From Spiribacter salinus M19-40 (GTDB taxonomy: Bacteria; Pseudomonadota; Gammaproteobacteria; Nitrococcales; Nitrococcaceae): a DNA stretch of 64,000 bases. The notes beneath the pieces are model-generated. The model searched no databases and was not told the DNA's origin. It saw nothing but the letters and a program-made list of their open reading frames with translations. The stretch is taken from NCBI RefSeq assembly GCF_000319575.2, contig NC_021291.1, forward strand, positions 1,488,001-1,552,000, given 5' to 3'. Shown here piece after piece: positions 11,185 to 22,667 of this stretch (positions are counted from its first letter, which is position 1; every line of letters starts with the position of its first letter). The position numbers and the translations under genes were made by a program.

Positions 11185-13800
11185 ATGTCGAGCATTGATG
11201 AGCTGATCCACCAACGCGTCCCCGCCGATGAGCGGCCGGCGCTGCTGGCCTTCGCAGACCGTGGTGTCATCAAGGTAACCCGTCGCGAACTGGACAGCCG
11301 AATCGCGGCAACCGCTCATGCGCTGCAACAGGATGGCCTTGGCGAAGGCGATCGCGTTCTGCTGCTCGCAGCCAACCGAATCGAATGGATCGTCCTGGCC
11401 CTCGCCACCCTGCGCGCCGGTGGGGTGATCGTGCCAGTCGACACCCAGATGGGCGCTGAAGACCTGGCCCATGTCGTTACTGACGCGGCCCCCTGGCGGA
11501 TTGTCGTCGATGAAGCGAGCGCCCTCGGCCTGCCCCAATCCGTCCCCCGCGAGCGGATCCATCGCCTCGAGGATCTCGGCACCGCAGCCAGCGAAGGCGC
11601 TGATGACGACGAGGCGGCGCCCGCCGCGCCCACCCAGGATGAGGATCGCATCGCCGCGCTCTTCTACACCTCGGGGACCACCGGGCCGCCGAAGGGAGTC
11701 CCCCTCACCCACCGCAACCTCACCAGCAATGTCGAAGGCCTGCTGGCCGAGGCGATTGCCCGGCCAGCGGATCGGGTCTTGCTGCCGCTGCCCCTGCATC
11801 ATGTCTATCCGTTCAGCATCGGGTTGCTGAGCGTTCTCGCCGTGGGGGCGACCCTGGTGATGCCGCGCTCACTCGTGGGCCCGCGCGTTGTCGAGGCACT
11901 GCGCGGCAGTGAGGCCACGATCCTTCTCGGTGTGCCGCGTCTCTATGAGGCGCTCTGGAGCCGACTGGAGACGCGCGTGACGGCCGGCCACCCCACGCGG
12001 CGGCACATCTTCCACGCCCTGCTCGGCGCCTGCCAATCCCTCCAGCAACGGCTGGGCCGTCATCCGGGGCGCTGGCTCTTCCGGCCGGTCATGCGCCGGC
12101 TTGCCCCACGGCTGCGTCTCGCCGTCAGTGGGGGGGCTGCGCTTGACCCGGCCCTCGGTGGCCGGCTGGAGGCGCTGGGCTGGACGGTAGCCACCGGTTA
12201 CGGGCTCACCGAGACCTCGCCCATCCTCACCCTCAACCCCCCGGGCGAGGCGCGGCTTCATACCGCCGGGCGTCCTCTACCTGGCGTGTCGATCGAGATT
12301 CGCGATGGCGAGGTGCTGGCCAAAGGCCCCAATGTCTTTACCGGTTACTGGAACGACGCACTCGCCGCCTCCGACATTCTTGATGCCGACGGCTGGCTGC
12401 ACACCGGTGATGCCGGTGAGATGGACGACGACGGCTTCCTGCATCTCGCCGGTCGCCTGTCATCCACGATCGTCCTGCCCGGTGGCGAGAACATCGATCC
12501 CGAGCGCATCGAGCGCGCCCTCAATGCCCAATCCGCCATCCGCGAAGCCGGTGTCCTCGAGCACGATGGCCGCCTCACGGCCGTGATCATCCCCGAGACC
12601 GAGGGCAGCACCGAGGCCACGCCCGAAGACGCGGCGCTCGCGGCGGTGGACCACGCCCTGCAGACACTCCCCCGGCACCACGCCCTTCAGCACGTGCAGG
12701 TGGGCACCGACCCCTTGCCCCGAACCCGGCTGGGTAAACTCCGCCGTCATCGCCTGCGTGCCCTTTACGACGACCTGGTGGCCGGACGCGCCGATACCAC
12801 GCAGGCCCCCATCGATCCGCAGGATATGGCACCAGAGGACCAGGCGCTGCTGGCTGATCGCGCCGCGCTGGCCACCTGGCAATACCTTGCCGAGCGCTTT
12901 CACGATCAGCGCCTGACCCCCGATTCGCGCCTCGCCCGCGATCTGGGACTGGACTCACTCAGCTGGGTGGATATGGGCATGGCGTTGCGCGAGCGCGCCG
13001 GCATCGAACTGGCGGATGAGGCCATTGCCCGGGTGGAGACCGTTCGTGATCTACTCCAGGAATGCATTCAGGCCGAGGTCAATGCCGAGCATGAGGGCGC
13101 CGGGCGCTCGCTGATTGATGCCCTGCGCGAACCCGAAACACTGCTTGAGACAGCGGATCGCCGAGCCCTGGCGCCCCGCGGCGCCCTGCGCCACGCCAGC
13201 GCCCGAGTGGCGCTGAGCGGCTGTCGACTGATCAACCGGCGCTACGCCCACATCGAAATCGACGGCGAATGGCCTGAACATGGGCCCTGCCTGATCACGC
13301 CCCGACACCTCAGCGCCTACGACCCCATTGCCCTGACGGCCGCCCTGTCGCCAGCACAACTAGAGACCACATTCTGGGCAGGGTGGACGGGTCTGCTGTT
13401 CGCATCGGCCCCGCGACGGGCCTTTAGCCACATCGCCCGGATTCTGCCGATTGATCCCGGGGCAGCGCCCCGTCGAAGCCTGGCGCTGGCGGCGGCCTGC
13501 CTGGAGCGCGGTCATCCACTGATCTGGTTTCCGGAGGGCCAACGTGCCCGGGAGGATGCACTCCAGCCGCTCCGGCCCGGGATCGGTCTGTTGCTGGCGG
13601 CTCACCCAGTCCCCGTGGTGCCGGTGTGGATTGAGGGCACGGATCACATCCTGCCGATTGGCCAGCGGCTGCCGCAGCCGGGCCAGGTGCGCATTCGCAT
13701 TGGCCAGGCCCTGACCGCCGCCGATTACGGCGATAACCGGCGCGATATCGTCCAGTCGATCGAGACGGCCATGCGCACCCTGGGTGAGGCGTCCCGCTAG
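11185..13800 (+). CDS. AMP-dependent acyl ligase - acyl carrier - acyltransferase fusion
   Basis: This is an 871-residue three-domain protein. Residues 1-530 are an AMP-forming acyl ligase with [23 protein letters not shown] and the hinge [13 protein letters not shown] carrier domain follows at about 560-640, with the phosphopantetheine serine in LGLDSLSW. The C-terminal 200 residues are a PlsC-type acyltransferase with HX4D in RHLSAYD and the FPEGQRA block. It probably activates a fatty acid, loads it on its own carrier, and transfers it to a lysophospholipid or related acceptor. The order is the reverse of Escherichia coli Aas. The stop overlaps the ssb stop on the other strand. Confidence 0.88.
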   Translation: MSSIDELIHQRVPADERPALLAFADRGVIKVTRRELDSRIAATAHALQQDGLGEGDRVLLLAANRIEWIVLALATLRAGGVIVPVDTQMGAEDLAHVVTDAAPWRIVVDEASALGLPQSVPRERIHRLEDLGTAASEGADDDEAAPAAPTQDEDRIAALFYTSGTTGPPKGVPLTHRNLTSNVEGLLAEAIARPADRVLLPLPLHHVYPFSIGLLSVLAVGATLVMPRSLVGPRVVEALRGSEATILLGVPRLYEALWSRLETRVTAGHPTRRHIFHALLGACQSLQQRLGRHPGRWLFRPVMRRLAPRLRLAVSGGAALDPALGGRLEALGWTVATGYGLTETSPILTLNPPGEARLHTAGRPLPGVSIEIRDGEVLAKGPNVFTGYWNDALAASDILDADGWLHTGDAGEMDDDGFLHLAGRLSSTIVLPGGENIDPERIERALNAQSAIREAGVLEHDGRLTAVIIPETEGSTEATPEDAALAAVDHALQTLPRHHALQHVQVGTDPLPRTRLGKLRRHRLRALYDDLVAGRADTTQAPIDPQDMAPEDQALLADRAALATWQYLAERFHDQRLTPDSRLARDLGLDSLSWVDMGMALRERAGIELADEAIARVETVRDLLQECIQAEVNAEHEGAGRSLIDALREPETLLETADRRALAPRGALRHASARVALSGCRLINRRYAHIEIDGEWPEHGPCLITPRHLSAYDPIALTAALSPAQLETTFWAGWTGLLFASAPRRAFSHIARILPIDPGAAPRRSLALAAACLERGHPLIWFPEGQRAREDALQPLRPGIGLLLAAHPVPVVPVWIEGTDHILPIGQRLPQPGQVRIRIGQALTAADYGDNRRDIVQSIETAMRTLGEASR

Positions 13801-14258
13801 AAGGGGATATCGTCGTCGAAGTCGTCCGCGGGCGCTGTCTGCGGGGCCGGCTCCTGGCTGGCTTCCGGGGCTGACTGGCTTGCGGCATGGCTGCTGGCGC
13901 CACCGCCCCCCATGCCACCGCCTGCGCCATCGAGCATCTGCATGTCGTTGACGACGATTTCGGTGGTGTAGCGATCCTGGCCGTCCTGGCCCTGCCATTT
14001 GCGCGTCTGCAAACGACCCTCGACATACACCTTCGAGCCCTTTTTCAGGTACTCGCCCGCGATCTCGGCCAGACGGCTGAAGAACACCAGCCGGTGCCAC
14101 TCCGTGCGCTCCTGCTGCTCGCCGGTCTGCCGATCCTTCCACTGATCGGTCGTGGCCAGTCGCGCGTTGGTGACCGCGCTGCCCGCTGCCGAATACCGAA
14201 CCTCGGGGTCGGCCCCGAGATTACCGACCAGAATGACCTTGTTGATGCCACGTGCCAT
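13797..14258 (-). CDS. ssb: Single-stranded DNA-binding protein
   Basis: This homotetrameric protein coats single-stranded DNA in replication, repair and recombination. It has 153 residues. The OB fold begins [15 protein letters not shown] and contains [10 protein letters not shown] Gly/Ala/Gln-rich linker follows, and the acidic tail ends DDDIPF, the conserved partner-binding tip. Its stop codon overlaps the stop of the convergent ligase gene. In many gammaproteobacteria ssb follows the MFS gene directly; here the sulfurylase/kinase gene lies between them. Confidence 0.97.
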   Translation of the reverse strand: MARGINKVILVGNLGADPEVRYSAAGSAVTNARLATTDQWKDRQTGEQQERTEWHRLVFFSRLAEIAGEYLKKGSKVYVEGRLQTRKWQGQDGQDRYTTEIVVNDMQMLDGAGGGMGGGGASSHAASQSAPEASQEPAPQTAPADDFDDDIPF

Positions 14259-14361
14259 GACTGCCTCCGCTAAATGTTGGTCCGGGGCGTCCCTGACCCC
14301 CGTTTCGACCTGTCACTCTACCGCTTCTTCGACCCGCGCCGAAATGCGCGCCGATTACCGG

Positions 14362-16086
14362 TCAACTCAGATCGATAAAGCCCAGATGCTCAAGCTTGAG
14401 GAGCACCTGCTGCGCGGCCTCCTCCGGTGTACTATCCGTTGTATCGATGCGCAGCTCCGGGTCCACGGGCGCCTCGTAGGGATCATCGATCCCCGTGAAA
14501 CCCTTGATCTGCCCGGCACGCGCCTTGGCATACAGGCCTTTGCGATCGCGCCGCTCGCATTCGGCCAGCGGCGTGGCCACATGGATCTCGATAAAGCCGC
14601 CATTCGCCGCCTCGACCATTTCGCGGACATCGGCACGCGTTGCAGTGTACGGCGCAATGGGCGCGCAAATGGCAACCCCGCCGTTGCGGGTAATCTCCGC
14701 GGCCACAAAGCCAATGCGTTGAATGTTGAGATCGCGATGCGCCCGCGAAAAACCGAGCTCGCTGGACAGGTGCTTGCGCACCACATCGCCGTCGAGCAGC
14801 GTGACCGGCCGACCACCCCGCTCCATGAGCTTGACCATCACCGCATTGGCAATGGTGGATTTGCCCGATCCGGATAACCCGGTAAAAAACAGCGTCACCC
14901 CCTGGCGGGCGCGGGGCGGGAAGGTCTTGCGAAGCTCCGCAACCACCTCGGGATAGCCAAACCAGTCCGGGATCTCCAGGCCCTCGCGCATCCGCCGCCG
15001 AAACTCGGTGCCGGAGATGTTCATGACCGTCTCGCTGGCCTCGTCCACTTCATCGATCGGCGCATAGCCCGCCCGCTCCTGGACGTAGACCATCATCCGA
15101 AAGGGCACCATTTCGATCCCCAGCTCATCGGCATAACGGGTCACCATCTCTTGGGCGTCATACGGCCCGTAAATCTCCTCGCCCTGGCTGTCCTTGCCCG
15201 GCCCGGCGTGATCGCGGCCCACAATGAAATGCGTACAGCCATAATTGCGCCGAATGATCGCGTGCCAAAGCGCCTCACGCGGCCCGCCCATGCGCATGGC
15301 AAGCGGCAGCAACGACAGCGCCGTGGTCTGCTCCGGGTACTTTTGCAGGACGTGCTCGTAGCAGCGCACCCGCGAGTAATGATCCACATCGCCGGGCTTG
15401 GTCATGCCCACCACGGGATGAACCAGCAGGTTGGCCTCGGCCTGACGCGCCGCCTGGAACGTTAGCTCCACGTGGGCGCGATGCATCGGGTTACGGGTCT
15501 GGAACGCGACGACCCGGCGCCAGCCGTTGCGGGCAAAGCGCGCACGCAAATCCGCTGGCGTCAGGCGCAGATGGGTAAAATCGTAGTGCCCCGGCAAATC
15601 CAGCGCCTCAATGCGCCCGCCCAGATAAACCGGATGACTGCGCTCGTGGAGATACGCCACGCCAGGATGACCCCGGTCGGTGGTGCCGAACACCGCCTGC
15701 GCCTCTGCCTCAAAATCCGGCCGCCACTGATCACTCACCGTGAGAATGGCGAGGATCACGCCCTCTGGGTCACGCAGCGCAACCCGATCCCCCACCGACA
15801 CCGTTTCCGCCAGCGCCTCGCTCACATCCAGGGTGATGGGCATGGGCCACAGCGTGCCGTCGGTCAGCCGCATCTCGGCGAGCACGCGCTCGTAATCCGC
15901 CTGGCCCAGAAAACCCGCCAGCGGCGAGAAACCGCCGTTCGCCAATAGCTCCAGGTCACAGAGCTGGCGCTCGGTCAGATCCCAGCTGGGATAATCCACC
16001 GCGGCCGTCTTGGCCGCTTCAGCCTGCTCGGTGGTCAGGCGCAGGTCCTTTAGCACCCCACCGTGGGGCGGAATCAGATCCGTCAT
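14362..16086 (-). CDS. Bifunctional sulfate adenylyltransferase / adenylylsulfate kinase
   Basis: This 574-residue fusion makes PAPS from sulfate and two ATP. The ATP sulfurylase part (about 1-390) has the catalytic QTRNPMHRAH with its HxxH and the GRDHAG motif. The APS kinase part (about 395-574) has the P-loop GLSGSGKST and LDGDVVRKHL. The start at 16086 overlaps the stop of the MFS gene by four bases (ATGA), so translation is coupled. The annotated frame can be extended by 32 codons but the extension lies in the MFS gene. No other sulfate assimilation genes are adjacent, so whether PAPS feeds cysteine synthesis or sulfation cannot be told here. Confidence 0.94.
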   Translation of the reverse strand: MTDLIPPHGGVLKDLRLTTEQAEAAKTAAVDYPSWDLTERQLCDLELLANGGFSPLAGFLGQADYERVLAEMRLTDGTLWPMPITLDVSEALAETVSVGDRVALRDPEGVILAILTVSDQWRPDFEAEAQAVFGTTDRGHPGVAYLHERSHPVYLGGRIEALDLPGHYDFTHLRLTPADLRARFARNGWRRVVAFQTRNPMHRAHVELTFQAARQAEANLLVHPVVGMTKPGDVDHYSRVRCYEHVLQKYPEQTTALSLLPLAMRMGGPREALWHAIIRRNYGCTHFIVGRDHAGPGKDSQGEEIYGPYDAQEMVTRYADELGIEMVPFRMMVYVQERAGYAPIDEVDEASETVMNISGTEFRRRMREGLEIPDWFGYPEVVAELRKTFPPRARQGVTLFFTGLSGSGKSTIANAVMVKLMERGGRPVTLLDGDVVRKHLSSELGFSRAHRDLNIQRIGFVAAEITRNGGVAICAPIAPYTATRADVREMVEAANGGFIEIHVATPLAECERRDRKGLYAKARAGQIKGFTGIDDPYEAPVDPELRIDTTDSTPEEAAQQVLLKLEHLGFIDLS

Positions 16087-17288
16087 GATGTCTCCGCTTG
16101 TGTGGTGTTGTGATCGGTAACAGGCGTGGGGGCGCGCAGCCCCATCGCGACGGCGAGCCAAAGCGACGCGGCGAGTGCGCAAAAGATGAACACCCCTTCA
16201 ACGCCGAAGCGGCCATAGACCAGGCCGCCGAGGGCACCGCCCAGAAACGCCCCCAGAAACTGTGCGGTGGCGTACACCCCCAACGCCGTCCCCCGTAGCC
16301 CCTCCGGCGCAAACCGGGTCAGCAACGAGGGCAGACTCGCCTCGAGCGTGTTGAACCCGACAAAGAACAGCCACAGAGCAACGACCAGCGCTGGCAGCCA
16401 GCCACTGAACCCCGCCATGATCAGGTCCGCCACAATGACCAGCGCGGCCACCCCGGCCAGCAACCGATGCAGGATTTGCCGACGCTCGCCAATCATGATG
16501 ATCAGCGCCATGCCTGCCACGGACAAAATCAGCACCGGCACATAGACCAACCAGTGATCACCCCGGGGAATGCCGAGCCGCGACTCAAGCACCACGGGGA
16601 GCACCACAAAACTCGCGGTCAGCACCAGATGCAGCACCAGCACACCCAGGTCCAGGCGCAGCAGGTCGGGATGGCGCAGCACGATGGGCAGCCCACCGGC
16701 GCGTGCATTCACCTCCGGGCGAAAGGCCTTCTCACCACCGGCAGGCACCAGGAAGAACAGCAACGCCATGGCCACCAGCGCCAGCGCCGCGGTCACCCAG
16801 AACACGCCGGCCAGCCCGGACGCTGCCGCAATCCCCGGCCCGGCGACCATGGCCACCAGAAACGCCGCCCCCACACTGATCCCGATCAGCGCCATGGCCT
16901 TGGTGCGCTGGGTATCGCGGGTGAGATCTGCGGCGAGGGCCATGACCGCCGCCGCGATGGCGCCACAGCCCTGCAGGGCCCGGCCCAGGATGACGGTTTG
17001 CACACTCTCGGCCTGCGCCGCAACCACGCTGCCCAGGGCAAAGAGCAGCAGACCGAACACAATGACCGGCCGGCGCCCGATGCGATCCGAGAGCATGCCA
17101 AAGGGCACCTGCAACACCGCCTGCGTGAGGCCGTAGGCGCCAATGGCCAGGCCGATGAGCGCGGGTGTCGCCCCGTCAAGATCGCTGCCGTAGAGCGTAA
17201 ACACCGGCAGGATGAGAAACAGCCCGAGCATGCGCATGCCGAAGATAATCGACAGCCCGGCCGTCGCCCGGCGCTCGTGCGTGTTCAT
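16083..17288 (-). CDS. MFS transporter, YajR-like
   Basis: This is a major facilitator superfamily permease of about 401 residues with around 12 hydrophobic segments. The start region [22 protein letters not shown] resembles YajR-type drug/proton antiporters. The loop 2-3 signature is present as [11 protein letters not shown], and a second motif [16 protein letters not shown] follows. An ATG eleven codons upstream is an alternative start with a possible GGGG signal. The gene is divergent from uvrA, as in pseudomonads, and is coupled to the sulfurylase/kinase gene. The transported compound is unknown; sulfate or a sulfated product is possible only from context. Confidence 0.88.
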   Translation of the reverse strand: MNTHERRATAGLSIIFGMRMLGLFLILPVFTLYGSDLDGATPALIGLAIGAYGLTQAVLQVPFGMLSDRIGRRPVIVFGLLLFALGSVVAAQAESVQTVILGRALQGCGAIAAAVMALAADLTRDTQRTKAMALIGISVGAAFLVAMVAGPGIAAASGLAGVFWVTAALALVAMALLFFLVPAGGEKAFRPEVNARAGGLPIVLRHPDLLRLDLGVLVLHLVLTASFVVLPVVLESRLGIPRGDHWLVYVPVLILSVAGMALIIMIGERRQILHRLLAGVAALVIVADLIMAGFSGWLPALVVALWLFFVGFNTLEASLPSLLTRFAPEGLRGTALGVYATAQFLGAFLGGALGGLVYGRFGVEGVFIFCALAASLWLAVAMGLRAPTPVTDHNTTQAETS

Positions 17289-17389
17289 CGGCCCGGCGCC
17301 GGCGGTTTTTCTTCCGTGCACGTTCGCCCCTGTGGATCGCTGGTTGCGCAGGAGCGGTATACTAGCAAATTGTTTTGACCGGGAAGCCC

Positions 17390-20227
17390 ATGGACGCCAT
17401 CGTCATCGAGGGCGCGCGCACTCACAACCTGCGCGACCTGCACCTCACACTGCCTCGCGGGCAGCTCATCGTGATCACCGGCCCATCGGGTTCCGGCAAG
17501 TCGTCGCTCGCCTTCGACACGCTCTACGCCGAGGGCCAGCGCCGCTATGTCGAGTCACTCTCGGCCTATGCTCGGCAGTTTCTCTCGATGATGGACAAAC
17601 CCGATGTCGATCGCATCGAGGGCCTATCCCCTGCCATCGCCATCGAACAAAAGGCCACGTCGCATAACCCGCGCTCTACGGTGGGCACGGTCACCGAGAT
17701 CCACGATTACCTGCGCCTGCTCTTCGCCCGGGCAGGCACACCGCATTGCCCAACGCACGGTCATGCGCTGAACGCCCAGAGCATTAGCGAGATGGTTGAT
17801 CACATCCTCGCCCTGCCCGAAGGGCGCCGGCTGATGCTACTCGCCCCACTGGTGCGCGGGCGCAAGGGTGAGCATCGGGACACCCTGACCGAGCTTCGCC
17901 GCCAGGGCTTTGTCCGCGTCCGCGTGGACGGCGAGGTGCAGGATCTGGACGACGTACCGCCCCTCGACCCCCAGCGCCAGCACGACATCGACGCCGTCGT
18001 CGACCGCTTTCGAGTGCGCGGAGATCTCGCCACCCGGCTCGCCGACTCGCTGGAGACGTGCCTGAGCCTGGGCGAGGACATCGCCCGTCTTGCCGATATC
18101 GACGACCCGGCGCGTGACGATCTGGTGTTCTCCGCGCGCTACGCCTGCCCCGAATGCGGCTACTCGCTAAGCGAACTCGAGCCCCGGGGCTTTTCCTTTA
18201 ACAACCCCCGCGGCGCCTGTCCCACCTGCGATGGCCTCGGTGTGGAGCAGTTCTTTGACCCCGCCCGCATCGTCACCCAACCGGCGGTGTCGCTCGCCGC
18301 GGGTGCCGTGCGCGGCTGGGACCGGCGTAACGCCTACTACGGCCAGATCATCAACGACCTGGCCCGTCACTACGGCTTTGATGTCGACACGCCCTGGCGC
18401 GAGCTGCCGGAGGCGATCCGCCAGATCGTGCTCTATGGCAGCGGCGAAGAGGAGATCGCCTTTCACTATGCCGGTGCGCGGCGTGGGTCGAACGAGGCGC
18501 GTCACCACCCCTTCGAGGGGGTCGTCAACAACATGGCCCGGCGCTATCGCGAGACAGACTCGGCGGCCGTGCGCGACGAGCTCGCCCGGTTCCTGACTCG
18601 ACGCACCTGCCCGGACTGCGGGGGCAGCCGACTCAATGCCGCGGCCCGCCACGTCACCGTCGGCGAATGGCATCTCCCGGCGATCAACGCCCTGTCCATC
18701 GGCGAGGTCGCCAACCGGCTTGAGGCCCTGACCCTGCCGGGCGCGCGCGCCACGATCGCCGCGGGCATTTTGCGCGAGATCAACCAGCGCCTGGCCTTCC
18801 TGGTCAATGTGGGCCTGGACTACCTGAGCCTCGAGCGCAGCGCCGACAGCCTCTCGGGTGGCGAGGCCCAGCGTATCCGGCTGGCCAGCCAGATCGGGGC
18901 CGGGCTGGTGGGCGTGCTCTACGTCCTCGACGAGCCATCCATCGGCCTGCACCAACGCGATAACGACCGACTGCTCGGCACGCTGCGTCATCTCCGTGAC
19001 ATGGATAACACGGTCATCGTCGTCGAGCACGACGAAGAGGCCATGCGCGCGGCCGACCACATCGTCGACATGGGCCCGGGCGCCGGCAGCGAAGGCGGTG
19101 CGGTGATTGCCGCGGGTACGGCAAAAGAGATCATGGCGGCACCCGCTTCGCTCACCGGGGATTACCTCGCCGGCCGCCGCGCGATCGCCATCCCGAGCGA
19201 CCGCCGAGTGCCCGACCCAAAGCGCGGAATCGCGGTTCGCGGCGCCCGAGGCCATAACCTCCACGGCCTGGATGTCACCTTCCCGGCGGGTCTGCTCATC
19301 GGCGTCACCGGGGTGTCCGGTTCGGGTAAGTCCACGTTGGTCAATGCCACGCTCTACCCCGCCGCGGCAAGCGCCCTGAACGGCGCCGATCTCACACCCG
19401 CCGACTGCGAGGCCATCGACGGCCTCGAGCATTTCGACAAGGTCATTGATATCGACCAAAGCCCGATCGGGCGAACACCCCGCTCCAACCCGGCGACTTA
19501 TACTGGGCTTTTTACCCCCATCCGCGAGCTTTTTGCGGGCACGCCCGAAGCGCGCTCGCGGGGTTACGGGCCCGGGCAGTTCAGCTTCAACGTCCGCGGG
19601 GGGCGCTGCGAGGCCTGTCAGGGCGAGGGCGTCCTGCGCGTGGAGATGCACTTCCTGCCGGATGTCTATGTGCCCTGCGATGTCTGCGAGGGCGCACGCT
19701 ATAACCGCGAGACCCTGCAGATCCGCTATCGGGGCTACACCATCGCCGATGTCCTGGGGATGAGCGTGGCCGAGGCCCTGGAGATTTTCTCCAGCATCCC
19801 CGCGCTGGCGCGCAAGCTGCAGACGCTCATCGATGTGGGCCTGGGGTATGTCCGCCTGGGACAGAACGCGGTGACGCTCTCAGGCGGCGAGGCCCAGCGC
19901 GTCAAACTCGCCCGTGAGCTATCGCGCCGCGGGACCGGGCAGACGCTCTACATCCTGGACGAGCCCACCACAGGGCTGCATTTCCACGACATCGCTCAGC
20001 TGCTTGAGGTGATTCACCGCTTGCGAGACGAGGGCAACACCGTCGTTGTCATCGAGCACAACCTCGATGTCATCAAGACCTGTGACTGGTTGATTGATCT
20101 GGGCCCCGAAGGTGGGGCCGGTGGCGGGCGCATTCTCGCGACCGGCACGCCGGAGGCGGTGGCACAGGTCAGCGAGTCACACACCGGGCGGTATCTCCGC
20201 CCGCTGCTCGGGGATGGCGCCGCTTAG
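17390..20227 (+). CDS. uvrA: Excinuclease ABC subunit A
   Basis: This is the damage-recognition ATPase of nucleotide excision repair, which loads UvrB. It has 945 residues. The two ABC modules show Walker [10 protein letters not shown] and GVSGSGKST and two LSGGEAQR signatures. Zinc modules are seen in CPECGYS...CPTC and CEACQGEG...CDVCEG. The start [14 protein letters not shown] at 17390 fits the family; the GTG/ATG five codons earlier adds nothing conserved. TATACT at 17358-17363 could be a -10 element, but I found no matching -35 and no convincing LexA box. The gene ends over the convergent mdh stop. Confidence 0.98.
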   Translation: MDAIVIEGARTHNLRDLHLTLPRGQLIVITGPSGSGKSSLAFDTLYAEGQRRYVESLSAYARQFLSMMDKPDVDRIEGLSPAIAIEQKATSHNPRSTVGTVTEIHDYLRLLFARAGTPHCPTHGHALNAQSISEMVDHILALPEGRRLMLLAPLVRGRKGEHRDTLTELRRQGFVRVRVDGEVQDLDDVPPLDPQRQHDIDAVVDRFRVRGDLATRLADSLETCLSLGEDIARLADIDDPARDDLVFSARYACPECGYSLSELEPRGFSFNNPRGACPTCDGLGVEQFFDPARIVTQPAVSLAAGAVRGWDRRNAYYGQIINDLARHYGFDVDTPWRELPEAIRQIVLYGSGEEEIAFHYAGARRGSNEARHHPFEGVVNNMARRYRETDSAAVRDELARFLTRRTCPDCGGSRLNAAARHVTVGEWHLPAINALSIGEVANRLEALTLPGARATIAAGILREINQRLAFLVNVGLDYLSLERSADSLSGGEAQRIRLASQIGAGLVGVLYVLDEPSIGLHQRDNDRLLGTLRHLRDMDNTVIVVEHDEEAMRAADHIVDMGPGAGSEGGAVIAAGTAKEIMAAPASLTGDYLAGRRAIAIPSDRRVPDPKRGIAVRGARGHNLHGLDVTFPAGLLIGVTGVSGSGKSTLVNATLYPAAASALNGADLTPADCEAIDGLEHFDKVIDIDQSPIGRTPRSNPATYTGLFTPIRELFAGTPEARSRGYGPGQFSFNVRGGRCEACQGEGVLRVEMHFLPDVYVPCDVCEGARYNRETLQIRYRGYTIADVLGMSVAEALEIFSSIPALARKLQTLIDVGLGYVRLGQNAVTLSGGEAQRVKLARELSRRGTGQTLYILDEPTTGLHFHDIAQLLEVIHRLRDEGNTVVVIEHNLDVIKTCDWLIDLGPEGGAGGGRILATGTPEAVAQVSESHTGRYLRPLLGDGAA

Positions 20228-21204
20228 GGCAGGAGGTGCTCTACCGCGTCGCGCTCTTCAATCAGCTCCTGCTCGGTGGCGCTCATGCGCTCCCGGGAAA
20301 AGTCGCTGATGTCGAGGCCCTGCACGATCTGGTACTGGCCATTGGCACAACGGACCGGGAAGGAATAGATAATTCCCTCGGCAATGCCGTAGCTGCCATC
20401 TGACGGGATCGCCATGCTCACCCAGTCGCCCTGGGGCGTGCCCAGTGTCCAGTCGCGCATGTGATCAATGGCGGCACTGGCCGCCGAGGCCGCACTGGAC
20501 TGGCCTCGCGCCTTGATGATCGCCGCGCCGCGCTGCTGCACGGTGGGGATGAAGCTCTCTTCCAGCCAGCTCTGGTCTACCAGGTCGCTCGCTGCCTTGC
20601 CGTCCACCTGCGCATGGCTGATGTCCGGATACTGCGTTGCCGAGTGGTTGCCCCAGATCGTGAGCTGCTGGATATCGGTAACGTGCTGTCCCGTGCGGTT
20701 CGCCAGCTGCGCCAGCGCCCGGTTATGGTCAAGCCGCGTCATCGCGGTAAAGCAGTTCGGATCGAGGTCGGGGGCGTTGCGCTGGGCGATGAGCGCGTTC
20801 GTGTTGGCCGGGTTACCGACCGCGAGCACGCGCACATTGCGGCTTGCCACGTCGTTCATGGCCTTGCCCTGCGCCGAGAAGATGGCCGCATTGGCCTCAA
20901 GCAGGTCCTTGCGCTCCATCCCCGGGCCGCGTGGCTTGGCGCCCACCAGCAGAATGTAGTCGGCGTCCTTGAACGCCTCCTCGGCCTGGTCGGTGGCCTG
21001 CAGCCCGGCGACCAGCGGGAAGGCGCAATCGTCGAGCTCCATGACCACGCCCTGGACGGCGTCCATGGCCGGTGGCACTTCAAGCAACTGCAGGATGACC
21101 GGCTGATCCGGCCCCAGCATGTCGCCCGAGGCAATTCGGAACAAAAGACTATAGCCGATCTGGCCTGCTGCGCCGGTGACGGCAACACGAACCGGAGCTT
21201 TCAT
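20224..21204 (-). CDS. mdh: Malate dehydrogenase
   Basis: This NAD-dependent enzyme oxidises malate to oxaloacetate in the TCA cycle. It has 326 residues and is of the cytosolic type, with [17 protein letters not shown] at the Rossmann fold. The catalytic His lies in [13 protein letters not shown], and substrate arginines lie in ERKDLL and TRLDHNR. Its ATG shares a base with the rplQ stop (TGATG), so it is the last cistron behind the alpha ribosomal operon and probably coupled to it. The stop overlaps that of uvrA on the opposite strand. Confidence 0.97.
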   Translation of the reverse strand: MKAPVRVAVTGAAGQIGYSLLFRIASGDMLGPDQPVILQLLEVPPAMDAVQGVVMELDDCAFPLVAGLQATDQAEEAFKDADYILLVGAKPRGPGMERKDLLEANAAIFSAQGKAMNDVASRNVRVLAVGNPANTNALIAQRNAPDLDPNCFTAMTRLDHNRALAQLANRTGQHVTDIQQLTIWGNHSATQYPDISHAQVDGKAASDLVDQSWLEESFIPTVQQRGAAIIKARGQSSAASAASAAIDHMRDWTLGTPQGDWVSMAIPSDGSYGIAEGIIYSFPVRCANGQYQIVQGLDISDFSRERMSATEQELIEERDAVEHLLP

Positions 21205-21617
21205 CAGGACGCCTCCGCTACTTCCTCAGTCTCAGGCGCCTCTTCCGTGACCTCGGCCATGGGCCGGTCAACCAGCTCGACAAACGCCATCGGCGCATTG
21301 TCGCCGGCCCGAAAGCCCGCCTTGAGAATCCGCAGGTAACCACCCGGGCGCTCGCGGTAACGCGGGCCCAGCTCATCAAACAGCTTCGTCACGATGGCCT
21401 TGTCACGCAGCCGCGCAAACGCCAGGCGGCGATTGGCCACCGTGTCGTTACCGGCGAGCGTGATCAGCGGCTCCGCGACTTTGCGCAGCTCTTTCGCCTT
21501 CGGCAGCGTGGTCCGGATCGCTTCGTGCTCGAACAGCGAGGCCGACATGTTCCGGAACATCGCCTGGCGATGGGAACTGTTGCGATTCAGCTTTCTTCCG
21601 GTCTTACGATGACGCAT
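21204..21617 (-). CDS. rplQ: 50S ribosomal protein L17
   Basis: This 137-residue protein lines the polypeptide exit side of the large subunit. The start [20 protein letters not shown] is typical of the family. The C-terminus has an acidic Glu/Ala-rich tail that is longer than in Escherichia coli and suits the acidic bias of this genome. It is the last ribosomal gene of the alpha operon (rpsM-rpsK-rpsD-rpoA-rplQ), 13 bases after rpoA, and is followed by overlapping mdh. Confidence 0.97.
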   Translation of the reverse strand: MRHRKTGRKLNRNSSHRQAMFRNMSASLFEHEAIRTTLPKAKELRKVAEPLITLAGNDTVANRRLAFARLRDKAIVTKLFDELGPRYRERPGGYLRILKAGFRAGDNAPMAFVELVDRPMAEVTEEAPETEEVAEAS

Positions 21618-21630
21618 TGCTCTTTATCCC

Positions 21631-22629
21631 CTAGCCCGTCGCCCGGCTGCGGTCCTCGAGGCCGGCCGGCGGCCAGTTCTCGAGACGCATTCCGAGCTGA
21701 AGCCCGTGCTGTGCCAGGACTTCCTTGATTTCGTTCAGCGATTTCTTGCCAAGGTTCGGCGTCTTGAGCAGCTCGACCTCGGTCTTCTGCACCAGATCGC
21801 CCACGTAGTGAATGCTCTCGGCCTTCAAACAGTTGGCGGAGCGCACCGTCAGTTCCAGGTCGTCGATCGGGCGCAGCAGCACCGGATCCACCTCGGGTTC
21901 GCGGCGCTTGGGCTCGTACTCGCCCTCACCCCCCTCGAGGTCAACAAACACCGACAGCTGATCACGCAGCACGCCAGCGGCCAGACGAATGGCCTCTTCA
22001 GGCTCGATCACGCCGCTGGTCTCGATGTCCATGACCAGCTTGTCGAGATCGGTGCGCTGCTCAACACGGGCACTTTCGACGTTGTAGGCCACCCGCCGTA
22101 CGGGGCTGTAGGTGGCATCCAACGCGAGGCGACCAATGGTGCGCTCCTCGTCGGTATCCCGCGCCGTCGCCGGCTCATAGCCGCGACCGCTGGAGATGGT
22201 GATGGACATGCTGATCTCGCCGGCCTTGGTCAGGTTGCAGATAACCAGATCGGGGTTTTTCACCTCAACGTTCTGCTCAGCGCTGATGTCCGCCGCCGTC
22301 ACCACGCCCGGGCCCTTCTTGTGAAGGCGAACCGTGGCCTCGTCGCGGCCGGTCAGGCGCACGGCCAGGTTCTTGAGGTTCAGTAGCACGTCGACCACGT
22401 CTTCCTGGACACCCTCAATGGCGGTGTACTCGTGGAGGACGCCCTCGATCTCGACTTCGGTGACGGCAAAGCCGGGCATCGAAGACAGCAGCACACGCCG
22501 CAGCGCGTTACCAAGGGTATGACCAAAACCGCGCTCCAGCGGCTCAAGCGTAATCCGGGCGCGGCTATCGCTGACGGCGTCAACGTGAACCACGCGCGGT
22601 TTAAGGAAATCCTTAAACTGACCCTGCAT
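21631..22629 (-). CDS. rpoA: RNA polymerase alpha subunit
   Basis: The 332-residue alpha subunit starts polymerase assembly and contacts UP elements and activators. The N-terminal domain contains [20 protein letters not shown]. The C-terminal domain (about 250-320) contains the DNA-binding determinants in RSANCLKAE and [16 protein letters not shown]. Length matches the gammaproteobacterial form. It lies between rpsD and rplQ in the usual alpha operon order. Confidence 0.98.
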   Translation of the reverse strand: MQGQFKDFLKPRVVHVDAVSDSRARITLEPLERGFGHTLGNALRRVLLSSMPGFAVTEVEIEGVLHEYTAIEGVQEDVVDVLLNLKNLAVRLTGRDEATVRLHKKGPGVVTAADISAEQNVEVKNPDLVICNLTKAGEISMSITISSGRGYEPATARDTDEERTIGRLALDATYSPVRRVAYNVESARVEQRTDLDKLVMDIETSGVIEPEEAIRLAAGVLRDQLSVFVDLEGGEGEYEPKRREPEVDPVLLRPIDDLELTVRSANCLKAESIHYVGDLVQKTEVELLKTPNLGKKSLNEIKEVLAQHGLQLGMRLENWPPAGLEDRSRATG

Positions 22630-22667
22630 GAAACAAACTCCTGCTGGCAGGACCGCGTAACGCGATC

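Noticed and set aside
17340-17389. An SOS box before uvrA
   Set aside because: No CTGT-N8-ACAG-like sequence was found; only a possible TATACT -10.
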